DNA of 64,000 nucleotides, taken from Ferrovibrio sp. Lineage in GTDB: Bacteria > Pseudomonadota > Alphaproteobacteria > Ferrovibrionales > Ferrovibrionaceae. How positions within the stretch are numbered: position 1 is the stretch's first letter; each line of letters begins with the position of its first letter. This document shows, one piece after another, positions 36,153-45,703 of this stretch. Below the pieces are notes generated by a model. It did not search any database, was not told the origin of the DNA, and was given only the letters and a program-made list of their open reading frames with translations. The stretch covers positions 1 to 64,000 of the forward strand of contig NZ_JANLJJ010000068.1 of the NCBI RefSeq assembly GCF_029255545.1, given 5' to 3'. A program made the position numbers and the translations under genes.

Positions 36153-38288
36153 ATGGCTACTTCCGTTCAGAAGATCACCTTGTCGTCCTCACGCGACATT
36201 CCCTTCAACAAGCTGGTGCTGAGCCAGTCGAACGTCCGGCGCGTGAAGGCTGGCGTCTCGATCGACGACCTTGCGGCCTCGATCGCCCGCCGCGGCCTCA
36301 TCCAGAGCCTCAACGTCCGTCCCGTCCTCGACGCCGAGGGCCAGGAGACCGGCATGTTCGAGGTTCCCGCCGGCGGCCGCCGCTACCGGGCGCTGGAGCT
36401 TCTGGTGAAGCAGAAGCGCCTGGGCAAGACCGCCCCGGTGCCCTGCGTGGTGCGCGATCCCTCGACCGCCATCCTCGCCGAGGAAGATTCGCTCGCCGAG
36501 AATATCGAACGCGCGCCGCTGCATCCCCTCGATCAGTTCCGCGCCTTCCAGGACATGCGCCTGAAGGGCCAGTCCGAGGAGGACATCGCGGCGGCCTTCT
36601 TCATTCCCGTCAACGTCGTGAAGCAGCGCCTGCGCCTGGCTGCAGTCGCGCAGTCGCTCCTCGATGTCTATGCCGAGGACGGCATGACGCTGGAGCAGCT
36701 CATGGCCTTTACCGTCTCGACCGACGAGGCACGTCAGGTGCAGGTCTGGGAGTCGATCCGCAACTCCTGGTCCAAGGAGCCCTATCAGATCCGCCGGATG
36801 CTGACAGAAAGCACCGTGCGCGCGTCCGACAAGCGGGCGATCTTCGTCGGGCTAGACGCCTATGAGGCCGCCGGCGGCAGCATCATGCGCGATCTGTTCC
36901 AGGCCGACGATGGCGGATGGCTGCAGGACCCGGCGCTGCTCGATCGCCTCGTTTCGGAGAAGCTGAAGATCATCGCCGACGAGGTCGCGGGCGAAGGCTG
37001 GAAATGGATCGAGGTCGATGTCAGCCATCCCTACGATGTCGCGCGCGGACTGCGCGAGATTACCGGCACGCCGGTTGATCTGACCGACGACGAGCGCGCG
37101 ACGATCGAGGCCCTCAACGCCGAATACGCCAGGCTGGAGGCGGACTATGAAGGCGCCGACGAGCTGCCCGACGATGTGGATGAGCGGCTCGGCGAGATCG
37201 AGACGGCGCTGAACGCCTTCGAGCAGCGGCCCACCATCTATGATCCGGCCGACATCGCCCGCGCCGGCGTGTTCATCAGCATCGACGCCGATGGCTCGCC
37301 CTCGATCGATCGCGGCTATGTGCGTCCAGAGGATGAAGCTCCAGTGGACATCGAAACCGATGGCGGTGACGCTAGCCAGGGCGTCGAGGGCTCGGATCCG
37401 GCCGCTTCATCGGTGCAACGGGCCGTCATCACCATCGGCGGCCAGTCGACCGAGGCGGAGGATGACGAGGAGGAGACGATCAAGCCCTTGCCTGAACGGC
37501 TCGTGATGGAGCTGACCGCGCACCGCACGCTGGCACTGCGCGACGCACTGGCGAACAATCCCCACGTCGCGCTGACAGCGCTGCTGCACAAGCTCGTCAC
37601 CGACATTTTCCAGCGCAGCTCGACCGCCGGCGGGTGCCTGGAAGCCAGCGTCCGGCACGTCTTCTTCCCCGTGCAGGCCGCCGACCTGAAGGACAGCGCG
37701 TCCGCCAAGGCTGTCAGCGAGCGGCAGGAGGCCTGGAAGACCGATATCCCGCAGGAGGATCAGGCGCTGTGGGAGTGGCTCGACGGACTGGACGACGCCA
37801 GCCGTCTGGCGCTGCTCGCCCATTGCGTCAGCTACGGCGTCAACGCGCTGTTCGAGAAGGTCGACCGCTATGGCGGCTCCGGCGTCTCGCAGCACAGCCT
37901 CGAACGCCGGCTCGGTCAGGCCGACCGGTTGGCCCGCGCGGTCCGGCTCGACATGGTGGAGGTCGGCTGGACGCCTACCGTCGACAACTATCTCGGGCGC
38001 GTAACCAAGCCGCGAATCCTCGAAGCCGTGCGCGAAGGGGCTGGCGAGCGGGCCGCGCAGCTCATCGACCATCTGAAGAAGGGCGACATGGCCAAGGAAG
38101 CGGAACGGTTGCTGGCCGACAGCGGCTGGCTACCCGAGCCGCTGCGCCTCACCGAGGTCGAACCGGCCACCGGGTCGGCGGTCGAGGGCGACGGTGAGAC
38201 CGAGGCGCTGCCGGAATTCCTCAGCGGCGATGATGAGACCTCGGCCGACAACGAAGAGGACCCTGCCCACCTTATCGCTGCGGAATAG
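36153..38288 (+). CDS. parB: ParB/RepB/Spo0J-type nuclease-domain partition protein
   Basis: 711 residues. The N-terminal ParB domain (about 10-115) has IPFNKLVLSQSNVRRVKAG, GLIQSLNVRPV, PAGGRRYRALELL and DSLAENIERAPLHPLDQF, the CTP-binding motifs of ParB/Srx proteins. An HTH region follows (EEDIAAAFFIPVNVVKQRL). The long acidic middle and C-terminal part is typical of ParB homologues on alphaproteobacterial conjugative elements, where they probably bind DNA for maintenance or gene control. It is distinct from the ParA locus at 51.6 kb. Start codon fixed by the leader hairpin that ends against it. Confidence 0.9.
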   Translation: MATSVQKITLSSSRDIPFNKLVLSQSNVRRVKAGVSIDDLAASIARRGLIQSLNVRPVLDAEGQETGMFEVPAGGRRYRALELLVKQKRLGKTAPVPCVVRDPSTAILAEEDSLAENIERAPLHPLDQFRAFQDMRLKGQSEEDIAAAFFIPVNVVKQRLRLAAVAQSLLDVYAEDGMTLEQLMAFTVSTDEARQVQVWESIRNSWSKEPYQIRRMLTESTVRASDKRAIFVGLDAYEAAGGSIMRDLFQADDGGWLQDPALLDRLVSEKLKIIADEVAGEGWKWIEVDVSHPYDVARGLREITGTPVDLTDDERATIEALNAEYARLEADYEGADELPDDVDERLGEIETALNAFEQRPTIYDPADIARAGVFISIDADGSPSIDRGYVRPEDEAPVDIETDGGDASQGVEGSDPAASSVQRAVITIGGQSTEAEDDEEETIKPLPERLVMELTAHRTLALRDALANNPHVALTALLHKLVTDIFQRSSTAGGCLEASVRHVFFPVQAADLKDSASAKAVSERQEAWKTDIPQEDQALWEWLDGLDDASRLALLAHCVSYGVNALFEKVDRYGGSGVSQHSLERRLGQADRLARAVRLDMVEVGWTPTVDNYLGRVTKPRILEAVREGAGERAAQLIDHLKKGDMAKEAERLLADSGWLPEPLRLTEVEPATGSAVEGDGETEALPEFLSGDDETSADNEEDPAHLIAAE

Positions 38289-38340
38289 GCGAGACGGCGC
38301 GGCGGCAATCGTTGCCTCGCCCGAAATACCAATCCCTCAG

Positions 38341-38382
38341 AGCCCGGCCCCCTGCGCCACAGGGATCAGCCGGGCTTTTTCT
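38341..38382 (+). terminator. Rho-independent terminator after parB
   Basis: AGCCCGGC (38341-38348) pairs with GCCGGGCT (38369-38376), with an inner CCCTG/CAGGG helix, followed by TTTTCTTT. It lies 52 bp beyond the parB stop. Confidence 0.85.
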
Positions 38383-38420
38383 TTGGAGGAGCCGTTGATG
38401 GCGTTAGCGGGTCCTGGCCG

Positions 38421-38777
38421 CTACCAGACGGCCACCTCCCATTGGCCGTTGACGCGCGCGAAGCCGATCGGGCGGTTCTGCGGCTCGGCATTGGGCCGCG
38501 TGGGATCCATGGTGAGCTGCGTCATGCAAGTGACGCCAGGCCCCACGCCGCCCGGCGAGCAATCGCCAAGCTTCAGCGTCGCGTTGGCGAGCGACGTGCC
38601 CGTAAAGAGCTTGTGACGCCGCACGGCGTCCGTCGCTTCCTGCTCGGTCGGCTGCGCAAGGCCTGTTACCGCAGCGGCCGAGGTCACTGGAACGAGAACC
38701 GGTCGCAGGCCGAACCCCGCACCAAAACCCACCGCCAGCGCGACCACGGCGATGATCCCGACTGCGCTTCCTTTCAT
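38421..38777 (-). CDS. Small membrane-anchored or exported hypothetical protein
   Basis: 118 residues. A hydrophobic N-terminus (VGIIAVVALAVGFGAGFG) acts as signal anchor or signal peptide. The soluble part has two cysteines, LGDCSPGGVGPGVTC, that could form a disulfide in the periplasm. AAGGAGG sits 7 nt before the ATG at 38777, so the upstream ATG at 38807 is not used. It is transcribed opposite to the backbone genes. Family unknown. Confidence 0.72.
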   Translation of the reverse strand: MKGSAVGIIAVVALAVGFGAGFGLRPVLVPVTSAAAVTGLAQPTEQEATDAVRRHKLFTGTSLANATLKLGDCSPGGVGPGVTCMTQLTMDPTRPNAEPQNRPIGFARVNGQWEVAVW

Positions 38778-38966
38778 CGTTCGCCTCCTTTCGACCGCGT
38801 TACACAAAAAGACGCGGACAGGCTCGGGGCCGAACGGATACGCGCCTTGGGATTATCGGAGGAAGTGTAGCCGCGCCGTCCGACAACCGAAACCCGTCAA
38901 CATGAGGATCGCGCCGTAACGAGTGGCTTGTGCGGCGACGCTAGGCGCTAAGCCATTGAAGCCAAA

Positions 38967-39058
38967 GGGAGAGGTCGGCCGGGACGGGTTTGAGCCGGTG
39001 CGGTCGAGAGAGAGCGCCGGTCGGCTCGCCCCGTTCCCGCTCTCCCGAGGTTCCCTCC
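38967..39058 (+). ncRNA. Structured leader of the Strawberry-notch gene
   Basis: Same architecture as the ardC and parB leaders but longer: outer GGGAGAG (38967-38973) with CTCTCCC (39040-39046), middle GGGACGGG (38981-38988) with CCCGTTCCC (one bulge), inner GAGCC (38992-38996) with GGCTC (39023-39027), and an apical GAGAGAGAG loop. It ends 12 nt before the start codon. Confidence 0.66.
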
Positions 39059-42000
39059 ATGAACGACCTTTCCGTCACCGCAGCCCGCGCGGCCGCGCCG
39101 TTTCCGCTTGTTCCCATCGACACCGGGTCCGCTGTCGCCGCAGCCGCCGGCCATCTTCTCCCCCCTCTCGACCGAGGTCAGCGCATCGACGCTGCGATGC
39201 TGCGCGCGGCCATGGAGGAGGCCTTCGGCGCCTCCGATGCGTCTGGCGCCTGGGATTGGAAGACCGCCTACGACGCCGGTGAGGCGGCGACGGTGCTGTT
39301 TCTCCGCAAATACGGAAAGGCGCTTTTGCGCAAAGCCGGTTCTCCGGCGGCCGCACTGCCGATGCTGGCGAGGATCGCCAGCCTTCTCCCTACCCACACT
39401 CGGCGCTCCGAGGAGAGCGAGACGTTTCAGCAGTTCTCGACACCGATTCCGCTCGGGTTCGCTGCCGCGACCGCGGCGTCGATCACGCCGGCCGATCGCG
39501 TGCTGGAGCCCTCGGCCGGCACTGGCCTGCTCGCCATTCTCGCCGAGCTCTCCGGCGGGTCGCTGGTCTTGAACGAACTGGCCGAGGCCCGTGCCGGTCT
39601 TCTCCCCCACCTCTTTCCGACCGTTCCCGTCACCCGCTTCGACGCCGCCCAGATCAACGATCATCTCGATGCCGGGATCGTGCCGAGCATCGTTCTGATG
39701 AACTCGCCGTTCTCGGTGATGGCGAACGTCTCCGGCCGCATGGCCGACGCCGCCTATCGCCATATCGCCTCCGCACTGGCGCGCCTGGCTGACGGCGGAC
39801 GTCTCGTGGCGATTACCGGTGCGAGCTTCGCGCCCGACGCGCCGGCGTGGCGTGAAGCCTTCGTCCGGCTTCAGGAGCATGGCCGCGTCGTGTTCTCGGC
39901 CGCAGTCGATGGCTCGGTCTACGCAAAGCATGGCACGACGATCGACACGCGGCTGACTGTTATCGACAAGTCGCCGGCCGACGATCCCATGGTCGTCGCC
40001 ACCTCGCGCGGCACCGCGCCGGACGCCGCCACGCTGCTCGGTTGGGTGATCCGCGATATGCCAGCGCGCTTGCCGGTCGCCGCATCCACGGCGGCCCAGG
40101 CCACGCTGCGTCCCGCAGTTCCCCGCACCGTGCGCGGCTACCTCGCCCGACCACGTTCGTCGGCGCCCGAGACCACCGTTCTGGGCGAACCCGAAGGCGT
40201 CGATCTCGCCTATGAGACCATCGACTGGCAGCCGGCCGAGGGTTCCCGGCTCACGGATGCGATTTATGAAGAATACGGATTGCAGTCGATCCGTATTCCC
40301 GGCTCTCAGGCCCACCCGACGAAGCTCGTGCAGTCCGCTGCGATGGCCTCGGTCGCGCCGCCCAAGCCGAGCTACCGGCCGCGCTTGCCGGCACGCCTTC
40401 TCATGGAGGGCCTGCTGTCCGACGCCCAGCTCGAGACGGTGATCTATGCCGGCGAGGCCCACGGCGACTATCTCGCCGGTTCGTGGACGGTGGACGAGAC
40501 CTTCGACGTCATCTCCGCCGCGCGCGAGGATGCCCCGAACGCCGTCCGCTTCCGGCGCGGCTTCATGCTCGGCGACGGCACTGGCGCCGGCAAAGGCCGT
40601 CAGAGCGCCGGCATCATTCTCGACAACTGGATGCAGGGTCGCTGCAAGGCCGTCTGGATCTCGAAGTCCGACAAGCTGATCGAGGACGCGCAACGCGACT
40701 GGTCCGCGCTCGGCATGGAGCGCCTGCTCGTGACGCCGCTTTCGCGCTTCCGCCAGGGAACGCACATCCGGCTGCCGGAAGGCGTCCTATTCACCACCTA
40801 TGCCACGCTACGCTCCGACGAGCGTGGCGAGAAGGTTTCGCGCGTCCGTCAGATCGTCGATTGGTTGGGCTCCGATTTCGATGGAGTGATCATTTTCGAC
40901 GAGAGCCACGCCATGCAGAACGCCGCCGGCGGCAAGGGTGAACGCGGCGACCAGGCCGCCTCGCAACAGGGGCGCGCCGGGCTGCGCCTTCAACATGCGC
41001 TGCCGAACGCGCGCGTGGTCTACGTATCCGCTACCGGCGCGACCACGGTCCACAATCTGGCCTATGCGCAGCGGCTCGGTCTCTGGGGCGGCGAGGATTT
41101 TCCGTTCTCGACCAGGTCCGAGTTCGTGGAGGCGATCGAGGCCGGCGGCGTGGCGGCAATGGAAGTGCTCGCGCGCGACCTGCGAGCGCTGGGGCTCTAC
41201 ACGGCCCGCTCGCTCTCCTACGACGGCGTCGAATACGAGTTGTTCGAGCACCAGCTCACGCCCGAGCAGACGCGCATCTATGACGCCTATGCCGGGGCGT
41301 TCTCCATCATCCACAACAACCTGTCGGCGGCGATGGAGGCCGCCAACATCACGGGCGACAAGGCCACGCTCAATGCGCAGGCCAAATCCGCCGCCCGATC
41401 GGCGTTCGAATCCGCCAAGCAGCGTTTCTTCGGTCATCTCCTGACCAGCATGAAGACGCCGACCCTGATCCGCTCCATCGAGCGCGATCTGGCGCTGAAC
41501 CATGCCGCCGTCATCCAGATTGTTTCGACGGGCGAAGCGCTGATGGAGCGCCGCCTGGCTGAGATTCCGACCGACGAGTGGAACGACGTCCGTGTCGACA
41601 TCACCCCGAGGGAATATGTGCTCGACTATCTCGCCCATTCCTTCCCGGTGCAGCTCTACGAGCCGTTCACAGATTCCGAAGGCAACCTGTCGTCACGCCC
41701 GGTCTATCGCGACGGCCAGCCCGTCGAGAGCCGCGAAGCCGTCGCTCGCCGCGATCGGCTGATCGAGCACCTGGCGTCGTTGGCGCCGGTTCCAGGCGCG
41801 CTCGACCAGATCGTTCAGCGCTTTGGTACAGACATCGTCGCCGAGGTCACCGGCCGTTCGCGCCGTATCGTGCGCAAAGGCGAGCGGCTTGTGGTCGAGC
41901 GCCGCGCCGGATCGGCCAATCTCGCCGAGACCGCCGCCTTCATGGACGACGTGAAGCGGATCCTCGTCTTCTCCGACGCGGGCGGCACAGGTCGCAGCTA

Positions 42001-43393
42001 CCACGCCGAGCTGTCCGCCCGAAATCGGCGGCTGCGCGTCCACTATTTGTTGGAGCCGGGTTGGAAGGCCGACGCCGCCATTCAGGGCCTCGGCCGCACC
42101 AATCGCACTAACCAGGCGCAGCCGCCGCTCTTTCGCCCCATCGCGACCGACGTGAAGGCCGAGAAGCGTTTCCTCTCCACGATCGCCCGGCGTCTCGACA
42201 CTTTGGGCGCGATCACGCGGGGCCAACGCCAGACCGGCGGCCAGGGCCTGTTCCGCCCCGAGGACAATTTGGAGAGTCACTATGCCCGCGATGCGCTGCG
42301 TCAGCTCTACCTGCTGCTGGTGCGCGGCAAGGTCGAAGGCTGCACGCTCCAGATGTTCGAAGACGCGACCGGCCTTTCGCTGATGGACTCAAATGGCATC
42401 AAGGACGAGCTGCCACCGATCACGACGTTCCTCAACCGCCTGCTCGCCCTGACGATCGAACTGCAGGGCATCCTCTTCACGGCGTTCGAGCAGCTCCTCA
42501 ACGCCAAGATCGAGGGCGCCATCGCCAGCGGCACATACGACGTCGGACTCGAAACGCTGAAGGCGGAGAGCTTCATCGTCACCGACCGGCGCACCATTCA
42601 CGTCCACCCGGGTACGGGTGCGGAAACCCGCCTGCTGACGATCACGCAGCGGGAGCGCAACCGGCCGGTCACGCTCGACGAGGCGATGGACCTTCTGTCG
42701 GATCGTCGGGCGATGCTGCTGGTCAACGATCGCTCCGGCCGCGCCGCCGTTCAGGTGCCGGCGTCATCGCTGATGTTGGATGACGGCGAGATCGAGCGCC
42801 GCGTCCGGCTGATCCGGCCGATGGAGCAGCATCACGCCTCGCTGACCATGATGGCGGAAAGCCACTGGGTCGAAGCCGACCGCGCGGCCTTCGCATCGGC
42901 GTGGACCGGCGAGGTCGCCGACGTGCCAGCTTTCTCCGACAGCGCGATCCATGTCGTCGCCGGCCTGCTGCTGCCGATCTGGAAACGCCTGCCGAACGAG
43001 TCGACGCGCGTCTACCGGCTGCAGACCGACGACGGCGAGCGCATCATCGGACGCAAGGTTTCGCCCGCCTGGGTCGCAGGCGCGCTGGCAATGGGAGCCG
43101 GCACGCTGGCACCGGATGACGCCTTCGCGGCCCTGATCGACGGCAAGACCATCCTCGACCTCGCCGAGGACCTCCAACTCCGCCGCGTCCGCGTCATGGG
43201 CGCCAACCGCATCGAACTCTCCGGCTTCACCGACACGATGCGCGAGCGCCTCAGTGCTTACGGCCTTTTCCATGAGATCATCTCCTGGAAGCTCCGCATG
43301 TTCGTGCCAACAGACGCGAGTGGCTCGGCTGTGCTTTCGAAGGTCATGGAGCGCTATCCCGTCCAGCGGATCGCCGAGCGGGAGGCCGTGTAA
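39059..43393 (+). CDS. Strawberry-notch-type helicase with N-terminal methylase-like domain
   Basis: 1444 residues. Large DNA-processing protein common on alphaproteobacterial conjugative elements. The N-terminal AdoMet-binding domain (about 120-330) has VLEPSAGTGLLAIL; the catalytic motif reads LMNSPFS, NSPF instead of the usual NPPF/Y, so methylation is uncertain. The central SF2 helicase has FMLGDGTGAGKGRQ (Walker A), IIFDESHAMQN (motif II) and VSATGATTV (motif III). The C-terminal SNO domain contains VFSDAGGTGRSYHAEL and IQGLGRTNRTNQAQ. The ATG at 39059 follows the leader hairpin; an earlier in-frame start lies inside that hairpin. The next gene starts directly after the stop. Confidence 0.9.
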   Translation: MNDLSVTAARAAAPFPLVPIDTGSAVAAAAGHLLPPLDRGQRIDAAMLRAAMEEAFGASDASGAWDWKTAYDAGEAATVLFLRKYGKALLRKAGSPAAALPMLARIASLLPTHTRRSEESETFQQFSTPIPLGFAAATAASITPADRVLEPSAGTGLLAILAELSGGSLVLNELAEARAGLLPHLFPTVPVTRFDAAQINDHLDAGIVPSIVLMNSPFSVMANVSGRMADAAYRHIASALARLADGGRLVAITGASFAPDAPAWREAFVRLQEHGRVVFSAAVDGSVYAKHGTTIDTRLTVIDKSPADDPMVVATSRGTAPDAATLLGWVIRDMPARLPVAASTAAQATLRPAVPRTVRGYLARPRSSAPETTVLGEPEGVDLAYETIDWQPAEGSRLTDAIYEEYGLQSIRIPGSQAHPTKLVQSAAMASVAPPKPSYRPRLPARLLMEGLLSDAQLETVIYAGEAHGDYLAGSWTVDETFDVISAAREDAPNAVRFRRGFMLGDGTGAGKGRQSAGIILDNWMQGRCKAVWISKSDKLIEDAQRDWSALGMERLLVTPLSRFRQGTHIRLPEGVLFTTYATLRSDERGEKVSRVRQIVDWLGSDFDGVIIFDESHAMQNAAGGKGERGDQAASQQGRAGLRLQHALPNARVVYVSATGATTVHNLAYAQRLGLWGGEDFPFSTRSEFVEAIEAGGVAAMEVLARDLRALGLYTARSLSYDGVEYELFEHQLTPEQTRIYDAYAGAFSIIHNNLSAAMEAANITGDKATLNAQAKSAARSAFESAKQRFFGHLLTSMKTPTLIRSIERDLALNHAAVIQIVSTGEALMERRLAEIPTDEWNDVRVDITPREYVLDYLAHSFPVQLYEPFTDSEGNLSSRPVYRDGQPVESREAVARRDRLIEHLASLAPVPGALDQIVQRFGTDIVAEVTGRSRRIVRKGERLVVERRAGSANLAETAAFMDDVKRILVFSDAGGTGRSYHAELSARNRRLRVHYLLEPGWKADAAIQGLGRTNRTNQAQPPLFRPIATDVKAEKRFLSTIARRLDTLGAITRGQRQTGGQGLFRPEDNLESHYARDALRQLYLLLVRGKVEGCTLQMFEDATGLSLMDSNGIKDELPPITTFLNRLLALTIELQGILFTAFEQLLNAKIEGAIASGTYDVGLETLKAESFIVTDRRTIHVHPGTGAETRLLTITQRERNRPVTLDEAMDLLSDRRAMLLVNDRSGRAAVQVPASSLMLDDGEIERRVRLIRPMEQHHASLTMMAESHWVEADRAAFASAWTGEVADVPAFSDSAIHVVAGLLLPIWKRLPNESTRVYRLQTDDGERIIGRKVSPAWVAGALAMGAGTLAPDDAFAALIDGKTILDLAEDLQLRRVRVMGANRIELSGFTDTMRERLSAYGLFHEIISWKLRMFVPTDASGSAVLSKVMERYPVQRIAEREAV

Positions 43394-44437
43394 ATGGCCC
43401 GCCGCGACGCATCCGAACTGGCACAGCGTCTTGGACGACAGGCCGAGGCTGTGTGCCGGCACTATCTCTCGGCTGGATATCGCGAGGGCCGCTACTGGCT
43501 GGTCGGCGACGTCCGAAACACACCGGGCCGCTCGATGTTTGTCCGCCTGAAGGGAGCCGATTCCGGCAGGGGTGCGGCGGGTAAATGGACCGACGCGGCC
43601 ACAGGCGAACACGGCGATCTCCTCGATGTCATCCGCGAAAGCTGCGGGCTGATCGACTTCAAGGACGTCGCCGAGGAGGCCCGAACCTTCCTGAGCCTGC
43701 CGCATCCGGAACCAGACCCGGACCACCAACGACGCCCGGCATCGGCGCCCGCCGGGTCTCCGGAGGCCGCACGACGGCTCTTCGCAATGTCGCGGCCGAT
43801 TACGGGCACTATCGTAGAGACGTATCTACGGAAACGCGGCATCACGGCTTTGCACGGAACCGGATCGCTCCGCTTCCATCCACGCTGCTACTATCGGCCG
43901 GACGAGCATTCGCCGACCGAGACCTGGCCGGCGATGATCGCGTCCGTCACCGATCTCGACGGCCGGATCACGGGCGTACATCGCACCTGGCTCAGCCCCG
44001 AAGGGAGCGGCAAGGCGCCAATCGACACACCGCGACGGGCAATGGGCGAGCTCCTCGGTCATGCGGTCCGGCTCTGCACGGCGCACGATGTGATGGCGGC
44101 CGGCGAAGGCATCGAGACGATCCTGTCACTCCGCATGGCCCTACCGGGCCTGCCAATGGCGGCTGCGCTCTCGGCCGCACACCTTGCCGCCATCCTGTTC
44201 CCGGCGACCCTTCGCCGACTCTACATCGCCCGCGACGACGATCCGGCCGGTGACGGCGCGCGCGATAGCCTGGTCGAACGGGCGCGGGACGCCGGCATCG
44301 AGGCGATTGCGCTGTCGCCGACGCTTGGGGATTTCAACGAGGATCTCCGCACTCTCGGCATCGGCGCGCTGCGGGCAGCGATCCGTCAGCAGCTCGCCCC
44401 GGAGGACGTCGCCCGCTTTCTCGCCTTGGCGGCATAG
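43394..44437 (+). CDS. Toprim domain protein (primase-like)
   Basis: 347 residues. The N-terminal half (RDASELAQRLGRQAEAVCRH, then GKWTDAATGEHGDLLDVI) resembles the zinc-less primase-associated region of mobile-element Toprim proteins. The C-terminal Toprim fold has AAGEGIETIL with the catalytic Glu (about residue 237) and IARDDDPAGDGA with the DxD acids (about 281). Probably a primase acting on transferred single-stranded DNA. It begins immediately after the Strawberry-notch stop with no gap. Confidence 0.87.
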   Translation: MARRDASELAQRLGRQAEAVCRHYLSAGYREGRYWLVGDVRNTPGRSMFVRLKGADSGRGAAGKWTDAATGEHGDLLDVIRESCGLIDFKDVAEEARTFLSLPHPEPDPDHQRRPASAPAGSPEAARRLFAMSRPITGTIVETYLRKRGITALHGTGSLRFHPRCYYRPDEHSPTETWPAMIASVTDLDGRITGVHRTWLSPEGSGKAPIDTPRRAMGELLGHAVRLCTAHDVMAAGEGIETILSLRMALPGLPMAAALSAAHLAAILFPATLRRLYIARDDDPAGDGARDSLVERARDAGIEAIALSPTLGDFNEDLRTLGIGALRAAIRQQLAPEDVARFLALAA

Positions 44438-44512
44438 CCGGAAGGGGCAAGCACGGGGCAGCGGCGCCCGTCACCGGTTTCGCACGAGGCTGCATCCCGT
44501 TGCGCCGGAGAG

Positions 44513-44739
44513 GACCGCGACCCGGCCTTCGAGAGGGCGATCGGCCGTCAAGCGGCCCGGACCGGCAAAGGCTGCGCCCGGCTATTTTCCGGCGCGCTCC
44601 AGAGGAGCGCTTTCCATCGCGAAACAAAATAGCCGGCCTTCGCCATCCGGCGCGATGCTTGGCCCTGCGCTGGCGCTCCGGGTGCAGGTCCGGCCCGCCC
44701 GACGGCTTTCGTCGCCAGAAGGCCGCGAGGGTCGCGGTC
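44513..44739 (+). ncRNA. Large multi-branched structured element before the DUF2493 gene
   Basis: Closing helix GACCGCGACCC (44513-44523) with GGGTCGCGGTC (44729-44739), continued by GGCCTTC (44524-44530) with GAAGGCC (44718-44724). Inside are GCCGTC (44544-44549) with GACGGC (44701-44706), a 12-nt helix 44552-44563 with 44687-44698 (one mismatch), CCGGCTATTTT (44578-44588) with AAAATAGCCGG (44626-44636), GCGCTCC-AGA-GGAGCGC (44594-44610), and CGCC-N4-GGCG (44641-44652). It fills most of a 323-bp gap and stops 21 nt before the start codon. No known RNA family recognised. Confidence 0.68.
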
Positions 44740-44760
44740 GAACCGACGAAGGAGCATCCC

Positions 44761-45696
44761 ATGGCGAACGAACACGACGACGGCTTCGAACCGCACCACG
44801 CCTCATCCCCCACCGACCATGTCCTGACCGAACTCCAGCTCTACGGCTTTCGTCCCTTTCAGGACGAACCCGATCCGAGGCCACTTCCCGAAGGCGATGC
44901 GGTCGCCGGGGCCATCGCCGACATCTTCGACGCCCTGATCGCCACCCTCGAGGACACCCGCCTCGAACCCGACCTCGATGACCTCCTCTGGTCGACCGTC
45001 AACCTCTTCCATCGCGCCACCGACCGGATCGAACGCGAACTCGATGACAATGAGCAGGCGCAGCGCCGCGGTCAGCGCGAACAGGACGGCTCGGAGGTGA
45101 AGTCGGTAGAACTCGAACGTCTCACCGCCGAAGGGCAGACCATGATCGAGCGCCGCAACGCCTTCGAGCTGATGCGCGATCAGGCCGCAGAACACTTCGA
45201 GCGCCACACCGGATCATCCTGGCGGCCACGCAACGGCTCGATGGTCAATCACCGCGCCATGACCTCGGCGATGATCGACAGCCGCGATTTCCTCGCCGCC
45301 AAGCGCCGGGCAGAGAGCGAGGTGATGATCCCGGCGGGTCCGAAGATCGCCGTCACCGGCGGCCTCGACTTCAACGATCACCGGCTGATCTGGGCCAAGC
45401 TCGACCAGGTCCACGCCAAGCATCCCGACATGGTGCTGTTGCACGGTGGATCACCGAAGGGCGCCGAACGCATCGCCGCTCGCTGGGCGGATCACCGCAA
45501 GGTTCCGCAGATCGCGTTCAAGCCCGACTGGACGAAGCACGCCAAAGCCGCGCCGTTCAAACGCAACGATCAGATGCTCGCCGTCCTGCCGATCGGCGTG
45601 ATGGTGTTCCCCGGCACCGGCATCCAGGACAATCTCGCCGACAAGGCGCGCAAGTTCGGCATCCCGGTCTGGAAGTTCGGCAGTGGCGGCGCGTGA
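44761..45696 (+). CDS. DUF2493 (SLOG-like) domain protein
   Basis: 311 residues. The N-terminal half is acidic and helical (LDDLLWSTVNLFHRATDRIE). The C-terminal ~115 residues are the DUF2493 domain: KIAVTGGLDFNDHRLIWAKL, MVLLHGGSPKGAERIAARWA and a Rossmann-like end with FPGTGIQDNLADKARKFG. The fold is of the SLOG nucleotide-ligand type, so it may bind a signalling nucleotide; its job on these elements is not established. AAGGAG lies 8 nt before the ATG, itself downstream of the big structured element. Confidence 0.86.
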   Translation: MANEHDDGFEPHHASSPTDHVLTELQLYGFRPFQDEPDPRPLPEGDAVAGAIADIFDALIATLEDTRLEPDLDDLLWSTVNLFHRATDRIERELDDNEQAQRRGQREQDGSEVKSVELERLTAEGQTMIERRNAFELMRDQAAEHFERHTGSSWRPRNGSMVNHRAMTSAMIDSRDFLAAKRRAESEVMIPAGPKIAVTGGLDFNDHRLIWAKLDQVHAKHPDMVLLHGGSPKGAERIAARWADHRKVPQIAFKPDWTKHAKAAPFKRNDQMLAVLPIGVMVFPGTGIQDNLADKARKFGIPVWKFGSGGA

Positions 45697-45703
45697 GCGC
45701 CGC

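Noticed and set aside
38948-40765. 605-codon open frame on the minus strand
   Set aside because: Lies antisense to the Strawberry-notch gene, whose helicase motifs are intact; the frame's product has no recognisable motif and the Gly/Arg/Asp-rich look of a GC shadow.
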